A stretch of 64,000 nt of DNA. It comes from Nonomuraea polychroma. GTDB lineage: Bacteria > Actinomycetota > Actinomycetes > Streptosporangiales > Streptosporangiaceae. A model generated the notes under the pieces. It had not been told where the DNA came from and made no database searches. It was given only the letters and a program-made list of their open reading frames with translations. Location: assembly GCF_004011505.1 (NCBI RefSeq), contig NZ_SAUN01000001.1, positions 11,063,501-11,127,500 on the forward strand, read 5' to 3'. A program made the translations under genes and the position numbers. Below are positions 32,240-40,085 of the stretch, piece after piece. Within the stretch, counting starts at the first letter, position 1. Each line of letters begins with the position of its first letter.

Positions 32240-33205
32240 CTATGAGCACAGTTCGGCGAAGCGGCCGGCGTCGATGTTGCCACCGGAGACGATCAGGCCG
32301 ATCCGGGGCGGTACGCGGTCCAGGCGGCCGGCCAGCAGCGCGGCCAGCGGGGTGGCGCCGCTCGGCTCGATGACGATCTTCATGCGTTCGAAGGCAAGCC
32401 GCATCGCCGCCCGGATCTCGTCGTCGGAGACCAGGACGACGTCGTCGACCAGGTGCTTGTTGATGGAGAAGGTCAGCTCTCCGGGGATCTCCGCGGCCTG
32501 GCCGTCGGCGATCGTGCGCGGGACGGGGATCGACACCCGCCGGCCCGCGCTCAGCGAGCGCTTGGTGTCGTCGCCGGCCTCGGGTTCCACGCCGATCACC
32601 CGGATGCGTGGGCGCAGGCCCTTGGCCGCGGTGGCGCTGCCGGCGATCAGGCCTCCGCCGCCGATGGGTACCAGCAGCGCGTCCAGCTCGCCGACCTCCT
32701 CGATCAGCTCCAGCGTGGCGGTGCCCTGACCGGCGATGACGTGCGGGTGCTCGTACGGAGGGATCAGCGCCAGCCCGCGCTCGGCGGCCAGCGCCTCTCC
32801 GATCGCGACCCGGTCGCCGGTGTAGCGGTCATAGGTGACGATCTCGGCGCCGTATCCGGCGGTGGCCTCCACCTTGGAGCGGGGCGTGTCCTCGGGCATG
32901 ACGATCACGGCGGTGCTGCCCAGCTCCCGTGCGGCGAGCGCGACGGCCTGGGCGTGATTGCCCGAGGAGTACGCGGCAATGCCCCTGGCCAGCTGCTCCG
33001 GCGACAGCCTGGACACGGCGTTGTAGGCGCCGCGGAACTTGAACGCGCCGATGCGCTGGAAGTTCTCGCACTTGACGAAGACCTCCGCCCCGACCAGGGC
33101 GTCCAGCGTACGCGAGCGCAGCACGGGCGTACGGTGGGCGACGCCCTTGAGCCGGGCGGCGGCGTCGTGGACGTCGTCAAGGGTGACCGGGAGTGCGGTG
33201 GTCAT
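32240..33205 (-). CDS. threonine dehydratase / serine racemase-like PLP enzyme
   Basis: ATG 33205 follows AGGAGGAGCC. The 321-residue protein has the fold-type II PLP pattern: lysine K56 in RIGAFKFRGAYNA, SSGNHAQAVALAA, and the phosphate-binding GGGGLIAG loop. There is no C-terminal ACT regulatory domain, so it corresponds to the short catabolic type or to serine racemase. It would deaminate threonine or serine to 2-oxo acids. The gene stands alone, divergent from a methyltransferase. Confidence 0.9.
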   Translation of the reverse strand: MTTALPVTLDDVHDAAARLKGVAHRTPVLRSRTLDALVGAEVFVKCENFQRIGAFKFRGAYNAVSRLSPEQLARGIAAYSSGNHAQAVALAARELGSTAVIVMPEDTPRSKVEATAGYGAEIVTYDRYTGDRVAIGEALAAERGLALIPPYEHPHVIAGQGTATLELIEEVGELDALLVPIGGGGLIAGSATAAKGLRPRIRVIGVEPEAGDDTKRSLSAGRRVSIPVPRTIADGQAAEIPGELTFSINKHLVDDVVLVSDDEIRAAMRLAFERMKIVIEPSGATPLAALLAGRLDRVPPRIGLIVSGGNIDAGRFAELCS

Positions 33206-33262
33206 GCGGGCTCCTCCTGCGCGGTGCCGGAAACGATGGGCGCGCTTCCATCCTCCACGAAA

Positions 33263-33340
33263 CCGTTCTTGTCGTACTCGAACGGGCCGCTGGACGATGC
33301 TTCCGCCCCTCCGTTCCATGTGATGTCACGGCATGGAACG
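33263..33340. promoter_or_regulatory. two GTTC/GAAC dyads between divergent genes
   Basis: CCGTTC (33263-33268) and GAACGG (33280-33285) form one dyad with an 11-base centre. CGTTCCATG (33312-33320) and CATGGAACG (33332-33340) form a second with 9-bp arms and again an 11-base centre. Both share the CGTTC/GAACG half-site. They lie between threonine dehydratase (minus) and a methyltransferase (plus), so one regulator could control both. Confidence 0.5.
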
Positions 33341-33396
33341 CCCTAGGTGATGGGGGCGCCTCCGTGTGGGACGGCGCCTGGATCAGGGGAGGAATC

Positions 33397-34224
33397 ATGG
33401 GGACATCACCAGCGCCCGCGAGCGTCGACCTCGTCGCGCTCAAGGAACGTCAGCGTGTGGCGTGGGGGTCCGGCGACTACGCACGCGTCGGCGTCACCTT
33501 GCAGATCATGGCGGAACGCCTGGTGGAGGCGGCCGGCGTACGCGCCGGGCAGAGCATCCTCGACGTGGCCTGCGGCCAGGGCAACGCGGCCATCGCCGGC
33601 GCGCGGCGCTTCGCCGCGGCGACCGGCGTCGACTACGTGGCCGGCCTGCTCGATCAGGGCCGCGAGCGGGCCGCCGCCGAGCACCTGGAGGTGACGTTCA
33701 CGGAAGGGGACGCGGAACGGCTGCCGTTCCCCGAGGCGTCCTTCGACGTCGCGCTCAGCACGGTCGGCGTGATGTTCGCGCCCGACCAGGAGCGGGCCGC
33801 GGCGGAGCTGGCGCGGGTGACCCGCCCGGGCGGGACGATCGGGCTGGCCAGCTGGACGCCTGACGGGGCGGTGGGGGCACTGTTCCGGACGATCGGGACG
33901 TACGCGCCGCCCCCGCCGCAGGTCAGGTCCCCGATGTTGTGGGGCACGCCTGACCGGCTGCGGGAGCTGTTCGGCGACGAGGTGGAGTGGGTCGCGCTCG
34001 AGACGCGCACGTTCGAGTTCTGCTATCGCTCTCCCGAGCATTTCGCGGAATGGTTCCTGACGAACTACGGGCCGATCCACCGCCTGGGAGGCACCCTGGA
34101 CGAGGCCACGCGGGCGCGTTTCGCCGCTGACCTGGCCGAGGTGCCCAAGAAGTTCAACCGGGCCGACGACGGGACCGTGCTGGCCGACGGCGAATACCTG
34201 GAGGCCATCGGCATCCGCCGCTGA
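33397..34224 (+). CDS. class I SAM-dependent methyltransferase
   Basis: ATG 33397 with GGGGAGGA upstream starts a 275-residue protein. Motif I is SILDVACGQGNAAIAGARR, then GVDYVAGLLDQGRERAA, FTEGDAERLPFPEASFDVAL, and the post-motif ARVTRPGGTIGLASWTPDG. It belongs to the broad small-molecule methyltransferase group (Methyltransf_25-like). The sequence RVAWGSGDYARVG at residues 20-32 is common at the start of this subgroup. The substrate is unknown. Confidence 0.88.
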   Translation: MGTSPAPASVDLVALKERQRVAWGSGDYARVGVTLQIMAERLVEAAGVRAGQSILDVACGQGNAAIAGARRFAAATGVDYVAGLLDQGRERAAAEHLEVTFTEGDAERLPFPEASFDVALSTVGVMFAPDQERAAAELARVTRPGGTIGLASWTPDGAVGALFRTIGTYAPPPPQVRSPMLWGTPDRLRELFGDEVEWVALETRTFEFCYRSPEHFAEWFLTNYGPIHRLGGTLDEATRARFAADLAEVPKKFNRADDGTVLADGEYLEAIGIRR

Positions 34225-34254
34225 CGAGGGCCCGGAGCCGCTCGGCGGGGCTCG

Positions 34255-34580
34255 CAGGGAGCAGCCCTCGTCTGATGTGTCGCGGCGGCCCTGCGCATGA
34301 TCGCGGGTGCCGAGACCACGGACAGGTGGGCGAGGCTCATCACGGCGATGCCCGTGGCAAATGCCGCGTACCCGCCGAGCCACTCGCCCAGCACCCCGGA
34401 GCTCCCGCCGGCCAGGCCGCCGAGCGGCACCGCGCCCCACATGAGGAAACGCAGGCCGGCGTTGACCCGGCCGAGCAACCGCTCGAGGGTGACGCGCTGG
34501 CGGTAGCTGAGCTGGGCCACGCCGAAGATCGAGCTCACGACGCCGAACAACGCGCCGGCCACGGGGGAGGATCGACAGCC
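34255..34580 (-). pseudogene. C-terminal relic of an MFS transporter
   Basis: In one minus frame GALFGVVSSIFGVAQLSYRQ, RVTLERLLGRVNAGLRFLMW and GAVPLGGLAGG can be read, typical of the last third of EntS-like MFS efflux proteins. The N-terminal two thirds are absent and the frame runs on into the antisense of the methyltransferase with no stop of its own. It is a decayed fragment. Confidence 0.7.
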
Positions 34581-34699
34581 GCCAGCCCGGCCCGGTCGCC
34601 AGCGCGGGGTTCCTGACTGGCATCGCGGGTGCAACGTGCATCGGGGAGCCGTGATGGCCGGTTGCCCGAGCACTGAGCGGGTGCGTGAGGGAGGAATCG

Positions 34700-34857
34700 A
34701 TGCCGAGCAGATCGCCGAGCAGATCCCGGCGGACCACGCTGGCCACCGTCGCCGCCTCGGCCGGTCTGTCTTGGCCCTCGGTCACCGCCGCATCGCCTAC
34801 CTCGGCGGCCCCGCGCGCGGCCCCGCCCACGGCCGCACGGCCGCATTGCATGGTCAT
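34700..34857 (+). pseudogene. LacI-family regulator relic (HTH joined to a ligand-domain scrap)
   Basis: ATG 34700 has GGGAGGA in front and opens with RRTTLATVAASAGLS, the first helix pair of a LacI HTH. A shift of frame at about 34765 then gives VLALGHRRIAYLGGP followed by RTAAL, which is the start of the LacI ligand-domain signature normally about 130 residues further on. The gene therefore lost its middle and end. It abuts the argG promoter. Confidence 0.65.
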
Positions 34858-34876
34858 GCATTGATGTGTATATACT
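34846..34876 (+). promoter_or_regulatory. ARG box overlapping the argG promoter
   Basis: TGCATG-gt-CATGCA (34847-34860), within TTGCATGGTCATGCATT, matches the style of Streptomyces ARG boxes bound by ArgR. TATACT (34871-34876) is a good -10, 7 bases from the argG GTG, so the mRNA is probably leaderless. The box covers the -35 position, which would let ArgR-arginine block transcription. Confidence 0.7.
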
Positions 34877-34883
34877 TCTGCTC

Positions 34884-36329
34884 GTGTCCAAGGTACTCAC
34901 CTCCCTGCCTGTCGGTGAACGTGTCGGCATCGCCTTCTCCGGCGGCCTCGACACCTCGGTAGCGGTCGCGTGGATGCGCGAGAAAGGTGCAGTGCCGTGC
35001 ACCTACACCGCCGAGATCGGCCAGTACGACGAGCCTGACATCGCCTCGGTGCCCGGCCGCGCCACGGCGTACGGCGCGGAGGTCGCGCGGCTGGTCGACT
35101 GCCGTGCCGCCCTCGTGGAAGAGGGACTCGCGGCGCTGGCCTGCGGGGCCTTCCACATTCGCTCCGGCGGCCGCACTTACTTCAACACGACCCCGCTGGG
35201 CCGGGCCGTCACGGGCACCCTGCTGGTGCGCGCGATGCTCGAGGACGGCGTGCAGATCTGGGGCGACGGCTCCACCTTCAAGGGCAACGACATCGAGCGG
35301 TTCTACCGTTACGGCCTGCTCGCCAATCCCTCCCTGCGGATCTACAAGCCGTGGCTGGACGCCGACTTCGTCAGCGAGCTCGGCGGCCGCAAGGAGATGT
35401 CGGAGTGGCTGCTCGCCCGCGACCTGCCCTACCGGGACAGCACGGAGAAGGCCTACTCCACGGACGCGAACATCTGGGGCGCGACCCACGAGGCCAAGTC
35501 GCTCGAGCACCTCGACACGGGCATCGAGATCGTCGAACCGATCATGGGTGTGCGGTTCTGGGACCCCGAGGTCGAGATCTCCGCTGAGGACGTCACGATC
35601 CGCTTCGAGCAGGGACGGCCGGTGGCCATCAACGGCAAGGAGTTCCCCTCCGCCGTCGACCTCGTGCTGGAGGCCAACGCCATCGGCGGCCGGCACGGCC
35701 TGGGCATGTCCGACCAGATCGAGAACCGGATCATCGAGGCCAAGAGCCGGGGCATCTACGAAGCGCCGGGCATGGCCTTGCTGCACGCGGCATACGAGCG
35801 GCTGGTCAACGCGATCCACAACGAGGACACCCTGGCCGCGTACCACGTCGAGGGCCGGCGGCTGGGCAGGCTGCTCTACGAAGGCCGCTGGCTCGACCCG
35901 CAGGCGCTGATGCTGCGCGAGTCGCTGCAGCGCTGGGTCGGCATGGCGGTCTCCGGCGAGGTGACCCTGCGGCTGCGGCGTGGCGAGGACTACTCGATCC
36001 TGGACACGTCCGGACCGGCGTTCAGCTACCACCCGGACAAGCTCTCCATGGAACGGACCGAGGACTCCGCTTTCGGACCGGTCGACCGCATCGGCCAGCT
36101 GACCATGCGCAACCTCGACATCGCCGACTCCCGAGCCAAGCTGGAGCAGTACTCCCGGATCGGCATCGTCGGCAGCCCGCACCCGACCCTGATCGGCGCC
36201 GCACAGGCGTCCCCGACCGAGCTGATCGGCGCCATGCCCGAGGGCGGGGCCGAGGCGATCGCCTCCACCGGCGAGGTCCCTGGCGACGAGCTGCTCGATC
36301 ACGCCGCGATGGAGTCCGGCACCGACTGA
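34884..36329 (+). CDS. argG: argininosuccinate synthase
   Basis: GTG 34884 (VSKVLTSLPVGERVGIAFSG) gives 481 residues, the longer ArgG type. The ATP-pyrophosphatase loop FSGGLDTS lies at about 19-26; the substrate-binding stretches YFNTTPLGRAV, WGDGSTFKGNDIERFYRYG and YSTDANIWGATHEAKSLE are intact. The enzyme joins citrulline and aspartate in arginine synthesis. It is alone, away from other arg genes, with an ARG box at its promoter and a hairpin terminator after the stop. Flanking sequences on both sides are gene relics. Confidence 0.95.
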   Translation: MSKVLTSLPVGERVGIAFSGGLDTSVAVAWMREKGAVPCTYTAEIGQYDEPDIASVPGRATAYGAEVARLVDCRAALVEEGLAALACGAFHIRSGGRTYFNTTPLGRAVTGTLLVRAMLEDGVQIWGDGSTFKGNDIERFYRYGLLANPSLRIYKPWLDADFVSELGGRKEMSEWLLARDLPYRDSTEKAYSTDANIWGATHEAKSLEHLDTGIEIVEPIMGVRFWDPEVEISAEDVTIRFEQGRPVAINGKEFPSAVDLVLEANAIGGRHGLGMSDQIENRIIEAKSRGIYEAPGMALLHAAYERLVNAIHNEDTLAAYHVEGRRLGRLLYEGRWLDPQALMLRESLQRWVGMAVSGEVTLRLRRGEDYSILDTSGPAFSYHPDKLSMERTEDSAFGPVDRIGQLTMRNLDIADSRAKLEQYSRIGIVGSPHPTLIGAAQASPTELIGAMPEGGAEAIASTGEVPGDELLDHAAMESGTD

Positions 36330-36331
36330 CC

Positions 36332-36355
36332 CTAGGGGTGCTCACCCGCCCCTAG
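36332..36355 (+). terminator. argG terminator hairpin
   Basis: CTAGGGG (36332-36338) pairs perfectly with CCCCTAG (36349-36355) around a 10-base loop, 2 bases after the argG stop. There is no strong T-tract, as is usual in actinomycetes. Confidence 0.65.
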
Positions 36356-36389
36356 CAGTCGCCGCCCGGGGACACGGGCCGCCTCCCGG

Positions 36390-36560
36390 ATTTCGACGGC
36401 GAGATGCTCCTCGAGCATCGCGACCGGGTCAAGGCCGGCGGGCGGGCTGAAGGCGTCGTCGAGCACCTCCACGCCGCGCACCCGGTCGATCCGGTACGCC
36501 GCCGGGCGTCCGGGACGTGGGACCGGCACAGCAGATACCACCGGCCTGACCAGGTGTGAT
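36390..36560 (-). pseudogene. WYL-domain regulator relic
   Basis: On the minus strand GRWYLLCRSHVPDARR, the WYL motif, is read in one frame and YRIDRVRGVEVLDDAFSPP plus MLEEHLAVE in the next, so a frameshift separates them. The N-terminal HTH and the C-terminal end are missing. It is a scrap of a DeoR/YafY-type WYL regulator next to argG. Confidence 0.7.
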
Positions 36561-36587
36561 TCCCGGGTGCCGGGGGAGCGGGAAGTC

Positions 36588-37205
36588 ATGGCCGGGAATC
36601 TGGTGGAGATCGTCCGGCGGATGGGGATGACCGACCCCCGCCTGCTGGCCGCCGTCGCCGCCACACCGCGCGAGCAGTTCGTGCCGCCACGCTCGGCCGC
36701 GCGTGCCGAGCGGGACGAGCCGATCCCGATCGGCCACGGGCAGCCCACCTCCCAGCCGTCCCTGGTCGCCCAGATGATCGACGCGCTGGCGCCGACGGGC
36801 GAGGACACCGTCCTGGAGATCGGCACCGGGTACGGCTACCAGACCGCCCTGCTGGCGCACCTGGCCGATCGCGTGTACTCGGTGGAGCGCTATGCCGACC
36901 TGGCCGAGCACGCACGGGCCAACCTCGACGCGATGGGGGTGACCAACGTCGAGGTGGTGGTCGGCGACGGCACTGCCGGACTGCCCGAGCACGCTCCCTT
37001 CGACGCGATCATCGTCTCCGCAGCGGCCGCCTCCGTGCCGGGGCCGCTGGCCGAGCAGCTCGTGGAGGGTGGTCGCCTGGTCATGCCCATCGCGGCGGGC
37101 GTGGCCGACATCGTCACGTTGTACGCCAAGCGGCACGACCGCCTGGAACAGCGGCGAACGGTGACGCCCGCCCAGTTCGTCCCCCTCGTCGGCAAGCATG
37201 CGTGA
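36588..37205 (+). CDS. pcm: protein-L-isoaspartate O-methyltransferase-like protein
   Basis: ATG 36588 has GGGAGCGGGAAGTC in front; a GTG 21 bases upstream is possible. The 205-residue protein has the PCMT pattern: REQFVPPRSAARAERDEPIP, IGHGQPTSQPSLVAQMIDAL, the SAM motif VLEIGTGYGYQTALLA, EVVVGDGTAGLPEHAPFDAI and the LVMPIAAG end region. The family methylates isoaspartyl residues to repair aged proteins; shorter relatives modify peptides in RiPP pathways, but no precursor peptide is evident here. Confidence 0.88.
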   Translation: MAGNLVEIVRRMGMTDPRLLAAVAATPREQFVPPRSAARAERDEPIPIGHGQPTSQPSLVAQMIDALAPTGEDTVLEIGTGYGYQTALLAHLADRVYSVERYADLAEHARANLDAMGVTNVEVVVGDGTAGLPEHAPFDAIIVSAAAASVPGPLAEQLVEGGRLVMPIAAGVADIVTLYAKRHDRLEQRRTVTPAQFVPLVGKHA

Positions 37206-37418
37206 GGCGGCATTACTGAGATCAGCGACCGCGGACTCCGCACTTTCGTCATGGCCAACCTGGCCGAGAACCACACCGGCTCGATGCCGGTGTTCTACCT
37301 CGACCGAGCATCAAATTTGAAGACATGCCGTATTTATCGGGGGGCCGGATTATTGCTGCGATCCACGTCGACGAGCCGTGTCCTGACGAGGCCGAGCTCA
37401 CCGCGGCGGCGGTCCCCG
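37206..37418. other. gap with gene-like scraps, no intact gene
   Basis: After the pcm stop, one plus frame reads GLRTFVMANLAENHTGSMPV, which looks like protein coding but does not continue sensibly. From ATG 37325 another frame reads MPYLSGGRIIAAIHVDEPCP and ends VPVTKGG at 37435, inside the antisense of the DUF624 gene. The middle (37310-37350) is less GC-rich than its surroundings and has a TTA codon. These may be relics; I cannot name a family. Confidence 0.35.
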
Positions 37419-38150
37419 TCACGAAGGGGGGCTGACACCGACCGCGGTGGAATCCGGTAGGACAGGGGCGAGGACGAACCTGGTCGTGGCCCACGCCAGG
37501 TACAGCAGGGGCGAGCACACCACCAGCAGGCCGATCACCGGCTTGACCAGGATGACGGCCGCGGCCAGCGCGAGCACGGCGATGCCGGCCGCGGCCAGGT
37601 ACCAGCGCCGCGCCACCAGGTACAGGCTGGGGCGCACGAGGTCGCGCAGTCGTACGGGCTCGTGCCGGGGCTCGGCCAGCAGCACCAGCGAGGCCCAGAC
37701 CACGGCCATGACCAGGGCCGCCGCCGTGGCGAAGAACGGCGCGAGCGCCGGGCCCCAGGTGGTGCGTGCCACGATGACGGCGTCCACGGTGAGCATGCTC
37801 ACGGCAGCGGCGCCGGCCGCCCAGAGCAGTAGCGCGCGGCCGGCGCAGCGGCGGTAGCCGCGCCAGAACGTGCGGAAGACGGCGGTCGAGCCGTCGCCCA
37901 GCGCGGTGAAGCAGCTGAACGCCCCGGTCAGCGCGGGCGCGCACAGCGACGACAACACGGTGAAGAACGGCCACGACGCCAGCGGGTCCCGGACGATCGC
38001 GAGCGCCGCCAGGAGCGGCGCGCACGCGACGGTGAGCAGGACGTTCGTCATGAGACCGACGTAGACGGTGGAGAACAGCTTCTCGTACGTCGCCTGTTCG
38101 GCCGGGCGGAGCAGGCGGCGGACCGCCGACCCGGCATCGTGCCCGCTCAT
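37419..38150 (-). CDS. DUF624 (YesL-like) membrane protein of the sugar transport operon
   Basis: ATG 38150 overlaps the permease stop (ATGA); the protein has 243 residues. It begins RLLRPAEQATYEKLFSTVYV and contains about five membrane helices. YesL-type proteins accompany carbohydrate ABC importers, for example in the Bacillus rhamnogalacturonan locus, but their function is unproven. It is the last gene of the operon that begins with the hydroxyacid dehydrogenase. Confidence 0.82.
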   Translation of the reverse strand: MSGHDAGSAVRRLLRPAEQATYEKLFSTVYVGLMTNVLLTVACAPLLAALAIVRDPLASWPFFTVLSSLCAPALTGAFSCFTALGDGSTAVFRTFWRGYRRCAGRALLLWAAGAAAVSMLTVDAVIVARTTWGPALAPFFATAAALVMAVVWASLVLLAEPRHEPVRLRDLVRPSLYLVARRWYLAAAGIAVLALAAAVILVKPVIGLLVVCSPLLYLAWATTRFVLAPVLPDSTAVGVSPPS

Positions 38151-39046
38151 CCCTTCAGCCCGCTCGTCGCGATGCCGCGGATGAAGTACCGCTGCCCCAG
38201 CAGGAAGATGACCAGGATCGGCAGCACCGACACCACCGCGCCGGTCATCATCATCGCGTAGTCGGCGTCGTACTGCCCGACGAACGAGCGCAGGCCGAGC
38301 TGGACGGTCCACAACTCGTTGTCCGACAGGTAGATGAACGGCCCCATGTAGTCGTTCCACGTGTTGACGAAGGTGAGCAGGGCCAGGCTGGCGAGCGCCG
38401 GTTTGGACAGCGGCAGGATGATCCGCCAGTAGATGCCGTACTCGCTCAGCCCGTCGATCCTGGCCGCCTCGCACAGGTCGTCCGGGATGGACATGTAGTA
38501 CTGGCGCATGAGGAACACGCCGAACGCGCCGAACGCCTGCAGCAGGATGATCGCCCAGTAGGTGTTCGTCAGCTCCGCCTGCTGCATCATGATGTACTGC
38601 GGCACCATGTACGCCTGCCACGGCACCGCGATGGTGGCGATGTAGGCGAGGAAGAGCGCGTCCCGGCCGGGGAAGCGCACCTTGGAGAAGCCGTAGGCCG
38701 CGAAGCTCCCGGTGAGCACCTGCAACAGCGTGATCGTCATGGACAGGAACGCCGAGTTGCCCAGGTAGGTCAGCAGCGGGATGCGTTCCCAGATGTCCAC
38801 GAAGTTCGACCAGCGCAGCTCCTCGGGGATCCACTGGATGGGGATGGCGAAGACCTCGTTGTCGCGCTTCAGCGAGGACGACAACATCCAGGCGAACGGC
38901 ACGAGCACGAGCAGCGTGACGACGGTGAGCGAGAGGTAGGCCAGGGCCTTGCGGACGGGGCTGCCGCCGGAGCGGTCCCCGTGCTCGGACGTCGCGGGCG
39001 GGCGCGGCCGGGCGGCGGCCGGGGGAGCGTCGTGCAGCGTGGTCAT
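38147..39046 (-). CDS. carbohydrate ABC transporter permease (MalG-type)
   Basis: The 299-residue protein has a charged N-terminus (1-30) and six membrane helices. The cytoplasmic EAA loop reads LCEAARIDGLSEYGIYWRII followed by LPLSKPALASL, which contacts the ATPase. The C-terminus ATSGLKG is typical of CUT1 MalG-like permeases. No ATPase gene is in the locus, so a shared MsiK-like ATPase encoded elsewhere probably energises import, as is common in actinomycetes. Confidence 0.93.
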   Translation of the reverse strand: MTTLHDAPPAAARPRPPATSEHGDRSGGSPVRKALAYLSLTVVTLLVLVPFAWMLSSSLKRDNEVFAIPIQWIPEELRWSNFVDIWERIPLLTYLGNSAFLSMTITLLQVLTGSFAAYGFSKVRFPGRDALFLAYIATIAVPWQAYMVPQYIMMQQAELTNTYWAIILLQAFGAFGVFLMRQYYMSIPDDLCEAARIDGLSEYGIYWRIILPLSKPALASLALLTFVNTWNDYMGPFIYLSDNELWTVQLGLRSFVGQYDADYAMMMTGAVVSVLPILVIFLLGQRYFIRGIATSGLKG

Positions 39047-39077
39047 CGGGCACTCCTCCCCGCGTCGATACGGAACG

Positions 39078-39998
39078 TCATCGGGCGCTCCTCCGCTCGT
39101 TGATACGGAACTGGACGACGGTGACGGTCAGGACGATGACGAACAACACCAGGGCGACCGCCGACGAGTAGCCGAACTTGCCTTCGGTGATGCCTTCCCG
39201 GTAGACGAGCTGGGCCAGCACCAGCGTGCTGCGGCCGGGGCCGCCGTCGGTCATGACCACGATGAGGTCGAGGACCTTGAAGCTCTGGATCGTCAGCATG
39301 ACGAGGACGAAGAACGTCGTGGGCCGCAGGCACGGCAGCGTGATGTTCCAGAAGCGCTGCCAGGTGCTCGCGCCGTCCACCCGCGCGGCCTCGTAGTACT
39401 CCTTGGGGATCGTCTGCAGCCCGGCCAGGTAGAGCACCATGTAGTACCCCATGTCCCGCCAGACGCTGGTGACGATCACGGCCGGCATCGCCCAGTCGGT
39501 GCTGGCCACCCACCGGGGCGGGTCGGCCACGCCGAGCGCTTCGAGGATCTGGTTGATCGGCCCCGCCGTCGGGTTGAACAACGTGTTCCACACGATCGCC
39601 ACGGCGACCAGCGAGGTGATGTACGGGAAGAACGCCGCGGTGCGGAAGAACGCCACCCCGCGCAGCTTCCGGTTGAGCGCGATGGCCAGGCCGAGCGCCG
39701 CCACCAGCGTCAACGGGATGTGGCCTGCCGCGTAGTAGAGGGTGTTGCGCAGGGCGACGTGGAAGTTCTCGTCAGCCCACAGCCGCTGGAAGTTCTTCAG
39801 CCCCACCCACTCCGGCGTGCTGTAGGAGTCCCAGTCCAGGAACGCCAGGGCGAAGGCCGCGAGCATCGGGACGAGCGTGAACAGGGCGAAGCCGACGAAG
39901 TTCGGGAGGATGAAGCTCCATCCGACGAGGATGTGGCGCCACGCCCGTCGGCGGCGGGGTGGGGCGGTGGGCGCCGGTTGTGTTGCGACGTGAGCCAT
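39078..39998 (-). CDS. carbohydrate ABC transporter permease (MalF-type)
   Basis: ATG 39998 with AAGGACGG in front starts a 306-residue protein; an upstream in-frame ATG adds only basic residues. It has six membrane helices and the EAA loop YYEAARVDGASTWQRFWNIT followed by LPCLRPTTFFV. The GWSFILPNFVGFALFTLVPM start is typical of CUT1 first permeases. It forms a heterodimer with the MalG-type protein encoded next. Confidence 0.93.
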   Translation of the reverse strand: MAHVATQPAPTAPPRRRRAWRHILVGWSFILPNFVGFALFTLVPMLAAFALAFLDWDSYSTPEWVGLKNFQRLWADENFHVALRNTLYYAAGHIPLTLVAALGLAIALNRKLRGVAFFRTAAFFPYITSLVAVAIVWNTLFNPTAGPINQILEALGVADPPRWVASTDWAMPAVIVTSVWRDMGYYMVLYLAGLQTIPKEYYEAARVDGASTWQRFWNITLPCLRPTTFFVLVMLTIQSFKVLDLIVVMTDGGPGRSTLVLAQLVYREGITEGKFGYSSAVALVLFVIVLTVTVVQFRINERRSAR

Positions 39999-40085
39999 GG
40001 CCGTCCTTCGTGGCTTCCTTCTCCTGCAGGACATACGGCGACATGGGACGGGCCTGGAGGCCTCCGGGCCCGCCCCGGCCGGTCC

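Noticed and set aside
34065..34673. An intact 202-residue membrane protein on the minus strand
   Set aside because: Only the middle resembles an MFS protein. The start is within non-matching sequence and the end runs 160 bases into the antisense of a methyltransferase with an intact C-terminus.
37325..37435. A 36-residue small gene with a TTA codon as a bldA-type control
   Set aside because: There is no ribosome site, the end overlaps the DUF624 gene on the other strand, and the frame may be a relic. I kept it only as part of the gap description.
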